Shown in pieces: positions 43,015 through 52,306 of a stretch of 64,000 nucleotides of DNA; position 1 is the first letter of the stretch; every line of letters begins with the position of its first letter. Below the pieces are notes generated by a model that was given only the letters and a program-made list of their open reading frames with translations, was not told the origin of the DNA and did not search any database. Origin of the DNA: CAZJRB01 sp964547995. Its GTDB lineage: Bacteria; Planctomycetota; Planctomycetia; Pirellulales; Thermoguttaceae. Made by a program: the position numbers and the translations under genes. The DNA lies in assembly GCA_964547995.1 (NCBI GenBank), contig CAZJRB010000011.1, positions 1 through 64,000 on the forward strand, given 5' to 3'.

Positions 43015-44706
43015 TCATCGGTCCGCACCCTTCTTGCCCGTCCTGCCGGTGTCTTTGGTCTGCCTTCTTCGATACGCCTCTTCTGGCCGGTCATGGTCGC
43101 GCCACGGGGCGGTGAACGGTGGCGGAGTGTCCAGCGACATCTTCTCGTGCGCTCTGTCACGAAGCTCCTCGATCTCTTTAATCTTCTTGCGTACGGACTC
43201 ATTCTTGGCACTAAACCCAGCCCTTCCGGCGGTGAAAAGGGCAGACGACAGTCGGCGGCTTGCGTCCTGCGGTTCCTCGGAGCCCACTCTCTTCGACGCG
43301 GCGATATTCTCATCCAGAAGTACCTCGACTTCTTTCAAGAGTGTTTTGCGCTCCTCCAAGGTAGGACTGAATTCGAGCCCACGAAAGAACTGGGCGTAGA
43401 TCCGCGCACGCATCGCGAGCGGTTCCACCTGGAATTCCCGAGCCATCACCGACAACACTTCCTTGGCCAGCAAGACTTTGCCGAACTGGCTGCCCTTAAG
43501 CGCAGTCAAGTAGAGCGCCGTGTAGCGCAAGTCCGGGTCATTCGTGGTGTCCGCAATTCGCCGCCAAGTGCCTGTTGCCTCGTCGATGTTTTCCCTGCTG
43601 TGGAGATGAAGGTTTCCAGAGAGTTGCAGGGCGAGGCGACCAAACACGACTCCGCCCGGCGGACGACGGCGTTTGTCGGCTGCCATCCGCGCTTCGAAAT
43701 CCGGCCACAGCTCCTTGACCGTTTCGGTCTTCGCAGTGATGGTCCCCCCGGGCGGAGTGATCCCGTGCTTCCGCAAACGGCTTTCGACCTTGGCCCGCGA
43801 GTCCCCGGTCAATGCCGGCGCAACGCGTTCGTACCAATGGAGAGCACGCGCGGTATACGGTCGCTGGGCGTCGCCCGATTTCCCTTTTGCCGCCAGCCAC
43901 CACGCGTCGGCCAATGCGAGCATATCGTCGGTGCTCGACTGGCTCAGATCCTTCTCCGCGAGTTCCTTCAGCACCGTATCGTTGCCCTGCACGAGCAGCA
44001 TCAAGCCCTTGGCCCAATCGCCTTTGCGAAAGCATAAGAACTTGCCGACGACCAGATTCGCCTCACGGTCGGCCGGGTTCTTCTCGAGCGTGATAAGCGC
44101 TGCCTCAAGCTCGGCCATCTCGGCGGCCATCGCCTCCGCGTCTTGAGCGAGCGCAGCCGCTTGGGCGGACAGCTTTTTGTCGCCGGCCCCTTTCGCGGCA
44201 TTCCCGGCCAACCGTTGCAGCAGCTTGGCCGCTTCTTTCCGCTGCACAATGGCGGGATCCCGCGCCAACGCGATTGCCTTCTTGGCCACAAATGCATGCT
44301 GCTTTGGCGTCGCCGCCTTATCGCCATACACCGCCAGCACCTTGACGGTCATATTGATGCGATCGACATCAAACCGCTTTGCTATTTCGTCGATCGCCGT
44401 GAACGCCGATTCTCCCTTTGCCTGAATCGACATGTCCCGAACAACGCGCAACAGGGCATACGCTTCAGTTGGGGTAGCCGCGACACGGGCATAGAGGAGA
44501 AGTCGTTTTGCCAGTTGCTCTTTCTGCTCCGGTCTTTTCGCCTTCGCGTAGTCCTCCTGAAACTCCTCGCGGACTGCCTGTAAAGCCTCTTGCAGCTTGC
44601 TTCCCGCTGGAACCGTCCGTTTCGACGCCTGTTCCGCCGACACGCAGTCGGAAACACCCCTCGCAAGAAAGATCGCGAAAGATATGAAAAGCATGAGTCT
44701 ACGCAT
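43015..44706 (-). CDS. secreted large helical protein, hypothetical
   Basis: ATG at 44706 (MRRLMLFISFAIFLARG) follows GGGGGAGGG and opens a signal peptide of about 22 residues. The 563-residue mature part is almost entirely alpha-helical: LQEALQAVREEFQEDYAKA, AEAMAAEMAELEAALITLE, YTARALHWYERVAPAL, and a TPR-like rhythm. The C-terminus (about 500-563) is Pro/Arg/Lys-rich. No catalytic signature was found. Such proteins are common in Pirellulaceae without known function. Its 3' end overlaps nothing coding, and the next gene on the same strand, the methyltransferase, starts about 120 bases beyond. Confidence 0.75.
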   Translation of the reverse strand: MRRLMLFISFAIFLARGVSDCVSAEQASKRTVPAGSKLQEALQAVREEFQEDYAKAKRPEQKEQLAKRLLLYARVAATPTEAYALLRVVRDMSIQAKGESAFTAIDEIAKRFDVDRINMTVKVLAVYGDKAATPKQHAFVAKKAIALARDPAIVQRKEAAKLLQRLAGNAAKGAGDKKLSAQAAALAQDAEAMAAEMAELEAALITLEKNPADREANLVVGKFLCFRKGDWAKGLMLLVQGNDTVLKELAEKDLSQSSTDDMLALADAWWLAAKGKSGDAQRPYTARALHWYERVAPALTGDSRAKVESRLRKHGITPPGGTITAKTETVKELWPDFEARMAADKRRRPPGGVVFGRLALQLSGNLHLHSRENIDEATGTWRRIADTTNDPDLRYTALYLTALKGSQFGKVLLAKEVLSVMAREFQVEPLAMRARIYAQFFRGLEFSPTLEERKTLLKEVEVLLDENIAASKRVGSEEPQDASRRLSSALFTAGRAGFSAKNESVRKKIKEIEELRDRAHEKMSLDTPPPFTAPWRDHDRPEEAYRRRQTKDTGRTGKKGADR

Positions 44707-44920
44707 GGCCCTCCCCCTCAAACCTAATACCAATCAAGAGGTTCCCAGCAGCAGTGTTTCTGTTCGCCGAACCTCTGTTTAGCCGGTTTTCCTTGTGGTT
44801 GAGCCGAAACCGACCAACCTGTCCGGCTAACACTCGTTCAGTTTCTTGATTTTGTCTCATTAACTCCCTTTATGTCAAGCGTTTGGAAAAATGGGCATTT
44901 TGGGCACCCGGTTTTATGCG

Positions 44921-44984
44921 CCGGGTGCCACGGGCTGCTTGCCGGGTGGCACGGGCTGCTTGCCAGCCCGTGTTGGGTGGCCGG
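44921..44984. repeat. GGTGCCACGGGC element (family C), copy 2 with partial duplication
   Basis: CCGGGTGCCACGGGCTGCTT appears first as a partial unit, then GCCGGGTGGCACGGGCTGCT continues to a full copy ending GTGTTGGGTGGCCGG. It has the same hairpin arms as at 42049. It lies between the metallopeptidase-like gene and the helical protein gene. Confidence 0.85.
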
Positions 44985-44988
44985 CGGT

Positions 44989-45762
44989 CTATTTCTCCGA
45001 GTTGTCCTTGTCGGCCTTTTCGATCTTTACGGGGTGCATATTGAAATCGATGCTGTCAAAATAAGCAATACGATTGGGAATGGTTTCTCGTATGATGTCT
45101 TTGAGCTTATCATCAATTCTATCCGGTTTATAGCGTAGTGCGAAATACGGCAGGAAGCTCTCCGCTATATCTTCGCGTTTGGGATTGCCTTTTGCATATC
45201 CCGAAATAAACTCGGGGTCTTTTTTTTGAGCGGCAATCCAATCCTTGTTCCCGGCGTGATAGGGATCTAATGACGTATGTGCCGCTTCGTGCATAAAGGC
45301 TTCGCCCAATATTCCTTGAGACATGTACGCTTCGCCCAGGCCCGTGTGGATCAGGAAATTTCTGTTCCCGCCGCCGAAGCCCGGTTTTCCTTTGTGGATC
45401 CACACGGTTTTGGCATCTTTCCTCAAGGTAAACGGCAACTGCCCAATGACGGGCAAATACTTTTTCGCTTGTTCCAACGCCTCTTTTGAATCGAATTCGG
45501 GATTCACCTGGACTTCCATTTTCTGTCCGTCGTCGAATCGCGCGATAAACAGGTGGGCGTCAACAGTAATCCATTTCCGCACCCGCCGGTCATACATCCT
45601 TCGTTCTCCCCTTCCAGCTTCGGTCAGGCTTTCGAAGGCCGTAGGGTCTTCAGGGGTAATGATGTCCCGGTCGATGAATATTGTGCCGCCAAAAGGCGGC
45701 TTGGCCTCGGCACACGTGAAGGTGAAGGCAACGGCCAAAAGAGCAAAAACCGGATTTTTCAT
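44989..45762 (-). CDS. secreted HExxH metallopeptidase-like protein
   Basis: The signal peptide MKNPVFALLAVAFTFTCAEA leads a 257-residue protein. HEAAHTSLD at residues 158-166 gives an HExxH pair plus an Asp four residues after the second His, as in zincins whose third ligand is Asp. The preceding strand FLIHTGLGEAYMSQG and GILGEAFM place it at a helix start, as expected for this class. EDIAESFLPYF near 208 could supply Glu or structural residues. It probably hydrolyses peptides outside the cytoplasm, although activity is unproven. The family C repeat begins just past its stop. Confidence 0.7.
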   Translation of the reverse strand: MKNPVFALLAVAFTFTCAEAKPPFGGTIFIDRDIITPEDPTAFESLTEAGRGERRMYDRRVRKWITVDAHLFIARFDDGQKMEVQVNPEFDSKEALEQAKKYLPVIGQLPFTLRKDAKTVWIHKGKPGFGGGNRNFLIHTGLGEAYMSQGILGEAFMHEAAHTSLDPYHAGNKDWIAAQKKDPEFISGYAKGNPKREDIAESFLPYFALRYKPDRIDDKLKDIIRETIPNRIAYFDSIDFNMHPVKIEKADKDNSEK

Positions 45763-45799
45763 GTCGTCGACCTTTGGTAATCACCGCCGGGTAGCCATT

Positions 45800-45823
45800 G
45801 TACGACGGCCCTCCAAGGCCGTC
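45800..45823. repeat. GACGGCC family A hairpin, copy 4 (variant)
   Basis: GTACGACGGCCCTCCAAGGC plus CGTC, the same core as 9432-9455 with CCTCC for CTTCC, which weakens one base pair. It lies between the metallopeptidase-like gene and the UroD-family gene. Confidence 0.8.
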
Positions 45824-45853
45824 AAATCCGTGCCGATGACGGAAGGCCGATGT

Positions 45854-47002
45854 TTACCCACCACCCACCACCCATTCGCGAGACGCTTCGACGAGGGCCT
45901 TGATGTTTTCGGCCTTGCTCGCACGGGGCAGAGCACAACCGGAACCAAGAATGTACCGGCCGTTGCGGTCGCCCTGTTCGATGCACCGCAAGGCCTCGCG
46001 GCGGATTTCGTCCGGCGTGGACTGTGCAAAGGACAGCGTGTTCACGCCGCCCATCAAGACCACCTCGTCGCCGACCGCCCGGCGCACGTCGGCAACCGTG
46101 AAACCGCCGAGCGGATCGAGCGGGGCCAGGCAATCGAGGCCGGCCTCGATCAAGTCCGCCGCGATCGGCAGCATGTTCCCGCAGATGTGGCAGTAGATTC
46201 TCACGCCGGGGCAATAGGCGTGCAACTCGTCGCAGACCGCCTTCATGTGCGGGAAGATGAACTCCCGCCACTGTCCCGGCGAGATAACCGACATGTTGGC
46301 GACCGAATCGTTCAGCCGCAGGATGCGAAATCCGAGATCGATGTTGAGCTTGCCGCGCTCGACGGCAAACGCCGTTCCCTTCTCCATAATCGCGTGGGCA
46401 AGCGGCGGGTCGTCGATCAGGTCCATCAGTGCCTGCTGCATCCCGCGGAAGCAGACCATAAACGCCAAGGTGGCCGAATCGCAATCGCCGCAGAGCCCGA
46501 CGCGGTCGCCGGCGTACCGGAGGCTTTCGCGGAGCAGGTCGCCGTAGCCGGCCGATCCGTAGAACGGCTTGTCGGGCACGGCCATCCGCCGGGCGTCGGC
46601 CATGTCCTTCACAAGCGGTTCCGAGGAGAGCCAACTCGTGTGAAACGCGATGTGGTACGGTTCTTCCAGGCGAAAATCGCCGGCACGCTCCAGGCGGGTC
46701 GCAAAGCCGCCCGCCAGATCGATTTCCCCAAGTCGTCGACCATCGGCATCGACTTCGTACAGGCGGCCGTTTTCCTCGACCGTCTTTCGTGCGGGAAAGA
46801 GAAGCTGCCTTGCGCCGTCGCAACCGGTGGCGATGGCCGCATCGACCAGCACGCGCAGCGCGACGGCGGGGTCCTCGATCACCCGGCGCACGTCGGTGCC
46901 GGTCAGATCGGCGCCCAGGTCGACCCAGATCTTGGGCATCACCGGCACGCGGTCGGGCGTGCCGCCTTCGAAGACGACCTGTAATCGCTCCGCAGGTTTC
47001 AT
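45854..47002 (-). CDS. uroporphyrinogen decarboxylase-family protein
   Basis: ATG at 47002 (MKPAERLQVVFEGGTPDRVP) follows a GAGG; the longer reading upstream is an antisense shadow of the next gene. The 382-residue TIM barrel has the family N-terminal GTPDRVPVMPKI and the block PGQWREFIFPHMKAVCDELH, then HICGNMLPIAADLIEAGLDC. Members of this group are often corrinoid-dependent methyltransferases or one-carbon enzymes (MtaA/MtbA type) rather than heme-pathway UroD. The His/Cys in YCHICGN may bind Zn, as in those methyltransferases. The substrate is not inferable and no corrinoid protein is near. Confidence 0.85.
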   Translation of the reverse strand: MKPAERLQVVFEGGTPDRVPVMPKIWVDLGADLTGTDVRRVIEDPAVALRVLVDAAIATGCDGARQLLFPARKTVEENGRLYEVDADGRRLGEIDLAGGFATRLERAGDFRLEEPYHIAFHTSWLSSEPLVKDMADARRMAVPDKPFYGSAGYGDLLRESLRYAGDRVGLCGDCDSATLAFMVCFRGMQQALMDLIDDPPLAHAIMEKGTAFAVERGKLNIDLGFRILRLNDSVANMSVISPGQWREFIFPHMKAVCDELHAYCPGVRIYCHICGNMLPIAADLIEAGLDCLAPLDPLGGFTVADVRRAVGDEVVLMGGVNTLSFAQSTPDEIRREALRCIEQGDRNGRYILGSGCALPRASKAENIKALVEASREWVVGGG

Positions 47003-47118
47003 TTCGTCCTCGGCTCCCAAGACAATAACAAAGCAGGAGGCGCCTGAGTGTAGCAGAACGAAAGAAGAAGTAACACCGGTCTCTTTCGGTCGAATCGAGG
47101 TGTCGAGTTTCCAGGCGA

Positions 47119-50100
47119 CTATTGCCCCTTTGGGGCCGTCGTGCGAACCTGGCGGCGGTTCGACGGCCCGGCACTTGCCTCCAGAAGCGCACGGCGCGTG
47201 GAAACTTCCGGGTAGCCGTCGGCGAGACTTCGGATGGCGGCGAGACCGGCGGGATCGGCAATGCGGCCGAGGGCTTTGGCCGCCGCGTGTCGCGTGTCGG
47301 TCGCGTTGTCCATGTCGCCGACCACGGCCAGCAGGATCGGCACCGCCCGTTGGTCGCCGATGTGACCCAGCGCCCATGCCACCGCTGCCCGCCAGCACGG
47401 CGTCAGGTCGTTGTGCAGGAACAACACGCCCGGCCCCAGCGGATCGGGATGGCCCGAGGCGGCTTCGGGTGGCGAATCCTTCAAGGCCGCGATCAGCATA
47501 TCGGCCGACTGCGGATCGGCCATGTTGCCCAGCGTCCGTGCCAGATAGAAACAGACCCAATGCTTTAGCGGCAGCTTCTGAACCTGCGGGATGCCCCGGT
47601 CGAACACCCGTGGAATGTCCATCGGCTTGGCCATGTATCGTTCGAAGGCCGCGCGGACCCTCGGCTCGAACTCGCGGTCGCGGCAGACCATCGACAGGAT
47701 TTGCGCGGCCCGGTTTTCCGACTTGGGATGCCCGCCCCAGCAGCGCGTTACCTTCCCGATGGCCGCCTCGATCTCCTTGCTCCGCATCGCCTGGGTGTCG
47801 CCCAGAATTGCAAGGCACGTCTCGACGACCTCCGGCTCGGCCCCGTGCCGGCGGATGACCCGCCCGACCAGCGCCTCGTAGTCGTCCGTACAAAGCAACA
47901 ACGCCCGATCGGGATCGATCGGCACCGAGCGGATGATGTGCGGCAAGATTTTCCGTGCCCGCGTGGACCCTAGCCGGTCGAGGGCCTCGATGATGAAGTA
48001 GTGTACCGGCGACGCATGGCACGACATCAGCGCGGAGTGGTCGCCGTACCAGAGCGTGTACCTGTGGTAATCGCCCAACTCGGCGAAGCACGCCACGAGC
48101 GCCTCTTCGGCCTCGGGGGTGCCGATGCGCCCGAGCGCCTCGACGGCCGCCTCGGCCAGGAAGAGATTGCCGCCGTTGGGATCGTTGTTCTGCCGAATCG
48201 TTTCGGCCAGCAATCCGACGGACTCAGCGTCGCCCAGATATCCGAGCGACCGGGTGGCGGCTTGAAGCGTTCGCTGGTTGGCTTCCGAGAGGGAATTGAA
48301 CCTTGCGCCGTCGCCGCGGTGCCGTCTGCGCCATTCGGGGAACGGGTTTATCTGCCGCTGTCGGGCGACGTAGTCACGCAACGGGGCCCGGGCCGCTTCG
48401 CCACCCGTGTGTCCCAACGCCACGGCCGCGCGCCGGACGACGTCGCGGTCGTCGCTTTGCACCCGCCGCAGAAGGTCCTGCTCGATCTTGTCCCACGGGT
48501 TGGCGGCGAACCACCGGTGCCATGCTTCCACCTGCTCGTTGCGCTGCTTCGGCGGAAGGAAACCATTGAAGTGCGGATCGTGGCCGCTGATGTTTTCTAG
48601 TGCAACGGCGGCTGCTTGGGACACCAAGGCATCCGGATCGCTCAGCGCGTCCAGAAGCGGGGGGACCGACCCGCGGGCGCCGCAAGTGGCCAGTGCAAAC
48701 GCCGCCGCCACGCGGACTTCCCGCGACGGATCGCGCAAGCATCCGGCCAACGCGGGCGCTGCCGCCGGTTCGCGGAAGACCGACAACCGTTGCGCCGCCG
48801 AAATCTTTCGGCCCGTATCTCTGCCTCGCAACTGGGCGACGAGCGTCTCCACCTCTTTCAACCCAGTGGCCACCGGATCGGCCGCGTCGCTGTGGCGGTT
48901 GATTCCGGCGACCTCGCGGTAACGGTCGAACTGCAACTCCATCATGCCGGTCACGGCCGCGTTGTTGCCGCGGGAGCGGTGCGGGTCGCCCTGGCCGATC
49001 GCTCGTAGCGGGCGAACGGCGGCGGCCAGCGGCAGCGGGCCTTGGTACAGGGGCGTCGCTTGCCGCGTGTGGTGGCAGCCGACACATCCCCGCGCCTCGC
49101 CCGGCCGCACGTAAATCCACGACATCTCGTTCAATTCGCTGCGTCCCTCGGCGTCGACCGCCTGAAACGCGATCGGCATGTCGGCCGGCACTTCGACCGA
49201 AAAGGACCCGTCGGGCGCCAGCGGCACCGTGCCCAACTCGACCGTTTCGCTGCCGGCGTGGACGATATAGGAATGGGACGAGCGGGTGGTGAGCCCTTTT
49301 GCGCCGATCACGCGGATCGCCCGGACGTGCTGCCATCCGGCCGTCGTCTGCTTCGTGAATCGGGCGTTCGAACAGTACAGCAACCCGGTCGCCTTCACAT
49401 CGACGGCCTTCTCGCGCCGGACCCGCTCGGCCAGCCGGGGCGGCCGATGACGTGGGCCGAGGAAGACCGGCGAGTGGAGCTGCCCGGCCGGCGTCTGGTA
49501 CACCGTGGTCAGCGTCGGCGGATCCTGCTCGGGATCGAGGACCCGGATCTGGTCGTAGAGCGAACCCTTGGAGGCCGTCGTGCAGAGCAACCGCCCGTCG
49601 GGCAGGGCGGCCACGTCGCCCGCCCCCAGGCCGAAGTGCCGAAGATTTCGCTGCGGGAAGCCCAGCTGGCCGATCGTGATACCCGGCCCCGAAAGGAACG
49701 CCAACCGGCCGTCGGGCATCGGCGCGGGGCTTCCGCACAAATACGCCCGAAGCCGCCCGCCGTACTCGGGACCCAGGTCCAGCCCGAACTCGGTGTAACC
49801 CTCCGAGCCGTCGGGGTGGACCGCGTGCAACAGCGTCTCGACCTTGCCGCGGTCGAAGAAGTTGTCGGAGCGGATGAAGACGATCCGCCCGTCGGCCAGG
49901 ACCTCGGGCTCGTTGTCGAAGATAATCGTGCTGGTGATCGGGCGGATGTCGCTGCCGTCGGGTTGCATGACAAACAGCGCGCGGGCGGGCGGGTTGTGGT
50001 ATTCCTCGAAACGCCCGATCCGCGTCGAGGTAAAGACGATCCGCCCGTCGGGCAACTCGGCCGGGTCGATGTCGTGAAACGGCCCGTCGGTCAGGCGCAC

Positions 50101-51156
50101 CGGTTTGCCGCCGGCGGCCGGGATGCGATAGATGTGATAAAACGGTTCCCCGTCGTAGGCCATCGAGACGTAGATCGACTTCCCGTCGAACGAAACGCTC
50201 GGCGAGCCGATCGCGCCGCGGCCGGCGTCGACCAACAACCGCGGCTCGGCGCCCGGCCGGACCGGCTTGAGCAGGAACAACTTGTGGCCGACCTTCATCG
50301 GGGCCGGCAGATCGTGCTCGGGAAAGGTGCGTGCCCGGCGCGGGTTGAAAATCGTCACGCTGAGGCTGTGGTACGATCCGTGTTTCTGTCCGTGGTCGCG
50401 GTAAAGGCTGCAATCGTCGCCGACGAACACGATGCCCTCCGGCCAGGCGAACCCCTCGCCCGGCTCCTGCTGGACCAGATTCGACCTGCGTCCGCGGCTG
50501 GCCGGGCGTCCGCCACCCCCGCCGCCGAGCCGGACTTTGCGGACCTTGCCGATGGGTTGGCCGCCGGGTACGCGGGTGTTGCCGACCGAGACTTTGCCCC
50601 ACGGCGCCGCGCCGAACTGGCCGACGACGTGCGCCGCCGGCCACTTCTGGTCGTCGGTCTCCGGCTGCTGCCAGTTGGGCACCTCCTTCTTATTGCATTT
50701 CCAGTTCTCGTCGCTGGCAAGCACGATCTTCTGCCCGTCGGCCAGCTCGGCGACGAATTTCACCAAAAGCGCCGCCGGGCCGGGAAGCGTGTTGATCCCC
50801 TCGACCGCAACGACAATCCGGCCGGGGACGATCAGCTTCGTCACGTCGAACCGTTTCGGGCTGTTCCAGGCCGAGTTGTCCGTATTGCTCTCGCCGACGG
50901 CCTTGCCGTTGATGTACAACACGAACAGGTTGTCGCAGGTGACGATCACCTCGGCCGATTTCAGGGCCGGCGCCTCGGGAACCGACACCTCGCCGCGAAA
51001 GTAGGCGGAGCCCGCCGACATCGAGTTCAGGTTCCCGCCGTACGACCAGATCCACTTCGCACCGTCGAATCCGATCGGCGGCGCGTCGGCCCAGGCCGCC
51101 GCGCAAAACGTCACCAGCCCGATCGCCGCCAACGCCAATCCGGTTATCTTCATCAT
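47119..51156 (-). CDS. giant secreted PD40/TolB-like propeller plus CxxCH motif and HEAT repeats
   Basis: The signal peptide MMKITGLALAAIGLVTFCAA is followed by a galactose-binding-like module (residues about 25-175, SAYFRGEVSVPEAP, VILVTCDNLFVLYINGKAVG seen as DNLFVLYINGKAVGES). A propeller follows (about 240-640, with PD40/TolB motifs SFDGKSIYVSMAYDGEPFYH and ADGRIVFIRSD). Near 690 is CVGCHHTR, a c-type heme-binding CxxCH. The C-terminal third is HEAT-like (REVRVAAAFALATCGARGSV, DRDVVRRAAVALGHTGGEAA, TDTRHAAAKALGRIADPAGL). At 1345 residues it is a mosaic typical of planctomycetes. A single heme and a hydrolytic-looking propeller suggest redox-linked binding of a carbohydrate, but no activity can be named. 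Confidence 0.8.
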   Translation of the reverse strand: MMKITGLALAAIGLVTFCAAAWADAPPIGFDGAKWIWSYGGNLNSMSAGSAYFRGEVSVPEAPALKSAEVIVTCDNLFVLYINGKAVGESNTDNSAWNSPKRFDVTKLIVPGRIVVAVEGINTLPGPAALLVKFVAELADGQKIVLASDENWKCNKKEVPNWQQPETDDQKWPAAHVVGQFGAAPWGKVSVGNTRVPGGQPIGKVRKVRLGGGGGGRPASRGRRSNLVQQEPGEGFAWPEGIVFVGDDCSLYRDHGQKHGSYHSLSVTIFNPRRARTFPEHDLPAPMKVGHKLFLLKPVRPGAEPRLLVDAGRGAIGSPSVSFDGKSIYVSMAYDGEPFYHIYRIPAAGGKPVRLTDGPFHDIDPAELPDGRIVFTSTRIGRFEEYHNPPARALFVMQPDGSDIRPITSTIIFDNEPEVLADGRIVFIRSDNFFDRGKVETLLHAVHPDGSEGYTEFGLDLGPEYGGRLRAYLCGSPAPMPDGRLAFLSGPGITIGQLGFPQRNLRHFGLGAGDVAALPDGRLLCTTASKGSLYDQIRVLDPEQDPPTLTTVYQTPAGQLHSPVFLGPRHRPPRLAERVRREKAVDVKATGLLYCSNARFTKQTTAGWQHVRAIRVIGAKGLTTRSSHSYIVHAGSETVELGTVPLAPDGSFSVEVPADMPIAFQAVDAEGRSELNEMSWIYVRPGEARGCVGCHHTRQATPLYQGPLPLAAAVRPLRAIGQGDPHRSRGNNAAVTGMMELQFDRYREVAGINRHSDAADPVATGLKEVETLVAQLRGRDTGRKISAAQRLSVFREPAAAPALAGCLRDPSREVRVAAAFALATCGARGSVPPLLDALSDPDALVSQAAAVALENISGHDPHFNGFLPPKQRNEQVEAWHRWFAANPWDKIEQDLLRRVQSDDRDVVRRAAVALGHTGGEAARAPLRDYVARQRQINPFPEWRRRHRGDGARFNSLSEANQRTLQAATRSLGYLGDAESVGLLAETIRQNNDPNGGNLFLAEAAVEALGRIGTPEAEEALVACFAELGDYHRYTLWYGDHSALMSCHASPVHYFIIEALDRLGSTRARKILPHIIRSVPIDPDRALLLCTDDYEALVGRVIRRHGAEPEVVETCLAILGDTQAMRSKEIEAAIGKVTRCWGGHPKSENRAAQILSMVCRDREFEPRVRAAFERYMAKPMDIPRVFDRGIPQVQKLPLKHWVCFYLARTLGNMADPQSADMLIAALKDSPPEAASGHPDPLGPGVLFLHNDLTPCWRAAVAWALGHIGDQRAVPILLAVVGDMDNATDTRHAAAKALGRIADPAGLAAIRSLADGYPEVSTRRALLEASAGPSNRRQVRTTAPKGQ

Positions 51157-51191
51157 CAGTCTCCACGTTTCGGAGTCTCTAATTCGAGGTC

Positions 51192-51338
51192 ATAAAGCCG
51201 CGACCGGTGGTCGCGCCGGGTGCCATGCCCACGCTTGCCGTGGGCATGTTGGATCAACCGGGTGCCATGCCCACGCTTGCCGTGGGCATGTTGGATCAAC
51301 CTGGAAAGCATGTCCACGCAGGCGTGGACATGGCACCC
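51192..51338. repeat. composite repeat: family G arm, tandem 42-base unit x2, hairpin
   Basis: ATAAAGCCGCGACC followed by GGTGGTCGCGCC (51192-51217) matches family G. Then a perfect tandem duplication of a 42-base unit (51217-51258 and 51259-51300; begins CGGGTGCCATGCCCACGC, ends GTTGGATCAAC) with an internal hairpin CCCACG/CGTGGG. Then a hairpin ATGTCCACG/CGTGGACAT (about 51310-51331). It fills the gap between the propeller gene and the IclR gene. Confidence 0.95.
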
Positions 51339-51351
51339 CAAGCTAGTTTCC

Positions 51352-52146
51352 TCAGCCCCGGCAAGCCAGGACCTCGGTTTTCTCAGCGTGCCCCAATGCT
51401 GCGGAGATACGCTTCCCCGTGGCAATTACCTTCGAACCAAGCACCTCTATCATTCTTTCCGATGTGTAGTACAAAGTCAAAACGGAAATGCCGACCGCAC
51501 CGACGACCTGCCCCCGGTAGTCGAAAATCGGCACGGCGAAACACAACAGCCCGTCGGCGTATTCCTCGAGATCCAGTGCGTACCCCCGCTCGATAATCTT
51601 GGCGAGATCCTCGCGCAACTCGTCGATGGTCGTCATCGTATGGACGGTAAAGCGGTGAAACCCTTCGTTGGCCAACTCCTCCAACAGCGATCGGCCGGCG
51701 TGGGCCAACAGCACTTTGCCCGGGGCCGCACAGTGCAAGCGGTACCGGGCTCCAACCTTGGCCGCGATCCGCACGTCGCGGGTCGAATCGAGATGGTCGA
51801 GCACCAACATGCGATTGCCGTCGAGCACGACCAAATACGTGCTTTCGCCGGCCGATCGCCACAGTTCGTGCAGGGGCCCCTCGGCCGCGGTGCGGAGGTT
51901 CATCCGCGCCACCGGCTTGCTCGTGTGGTGAAACGGCCGCAGGCTCATGCGGTATTTCGGCCCGTCTTCTTGGACGATCCAGCCTTCCGCGTGCAATGTC
52001 CGCAGCAGCCGAAACGTCATGTTCTTGTTCAGTTTCAAACGCTGGCCGATGTCGCTTACGCCCAGCGGCTCCTCGCTCTCGCACAGCAGTTCGATCAAAC
52101 GCAAGGCTTTGCGAACCGCAGGCACGTCATACGATGTCTTGGCCAT
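51352..52146 (-). CDS. IclR-family transcriptional regulator
   Basis: ATG at 52146 (MAKTSYDVPAVRKALRLIEL) is preferred although its binding site is weak; an upstream start would add 20 unlikely residues. Residues 10-75 are the winged HTH (VSDIGQRLKLNKNMTFRLLR). Residues about 85-260 are the IclR effector-binding fold (STYLVVLDGNRMLVLDHLDS, YRLHCAAPGKVLLAHAGRSL, ALDLEEYADGLLCFAVPIFD). It would bind a small molecule and regulate a nearby promoter, perhaps that of the propeller gene. The composite repeat separates the two. The effector is unknown. Confidence 0.92.
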   Translation of the reverse strand: MAKTSYDVPAVRKALRLIELLCESEEPLGVSDIGQRLKLNKNMTFRLLRTLHAEGWIVQEDGPKYRMSLRPFHHTSKPVARMNLRTAAEGPLHELWRSAGESTYLVVLDGNRMLVLDHLDSTRDVRIAAKVGARYRLHCAAPGKVLLAHAGRSLLEELANEGFHRFTVHTMTTIDELREDLAKIIERGYALDLEEYADGLLCFAVPIFDYRGQVVGAVGISVLTLYYTSERMIEVLGSKVIATGKRISAALGHAEKTEVLACRG

Positions 52147-52306
52147 AGGAATTTCAGCCGGCAGGGAGGGGAAATTGCTTGGGTGGGAGGAAACTGCGGG
52201 GAGCAATCGCTGCGTTCCTTATGTATAACGATGTTAATTATACATAACGGCAAAGGCCAGTCAAGGGGCGAGGCACAAATCGGCAGAAACCACTCTTTCG
52301 AGGGGC

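Noticed and set aside
42892..43018. Longer N-terminus for the SAM methyltransferase
   Set aside because: The extension reads through the attC-like sequence and has no methyltransferase features; ATG at 42892 was preferred.
49042..51195. 717-residue plus-strand reading opposite the giant propeller protein
   Set aside because: Antisense shadow: no family signatures, and the opposite strand holds clear domain motifs and a signal peptide.
51217..51300. CRISPR array
   Set aside because: Only two 42-base copies with no spacers and no cas genes, so a tandem duplication is the better reading.
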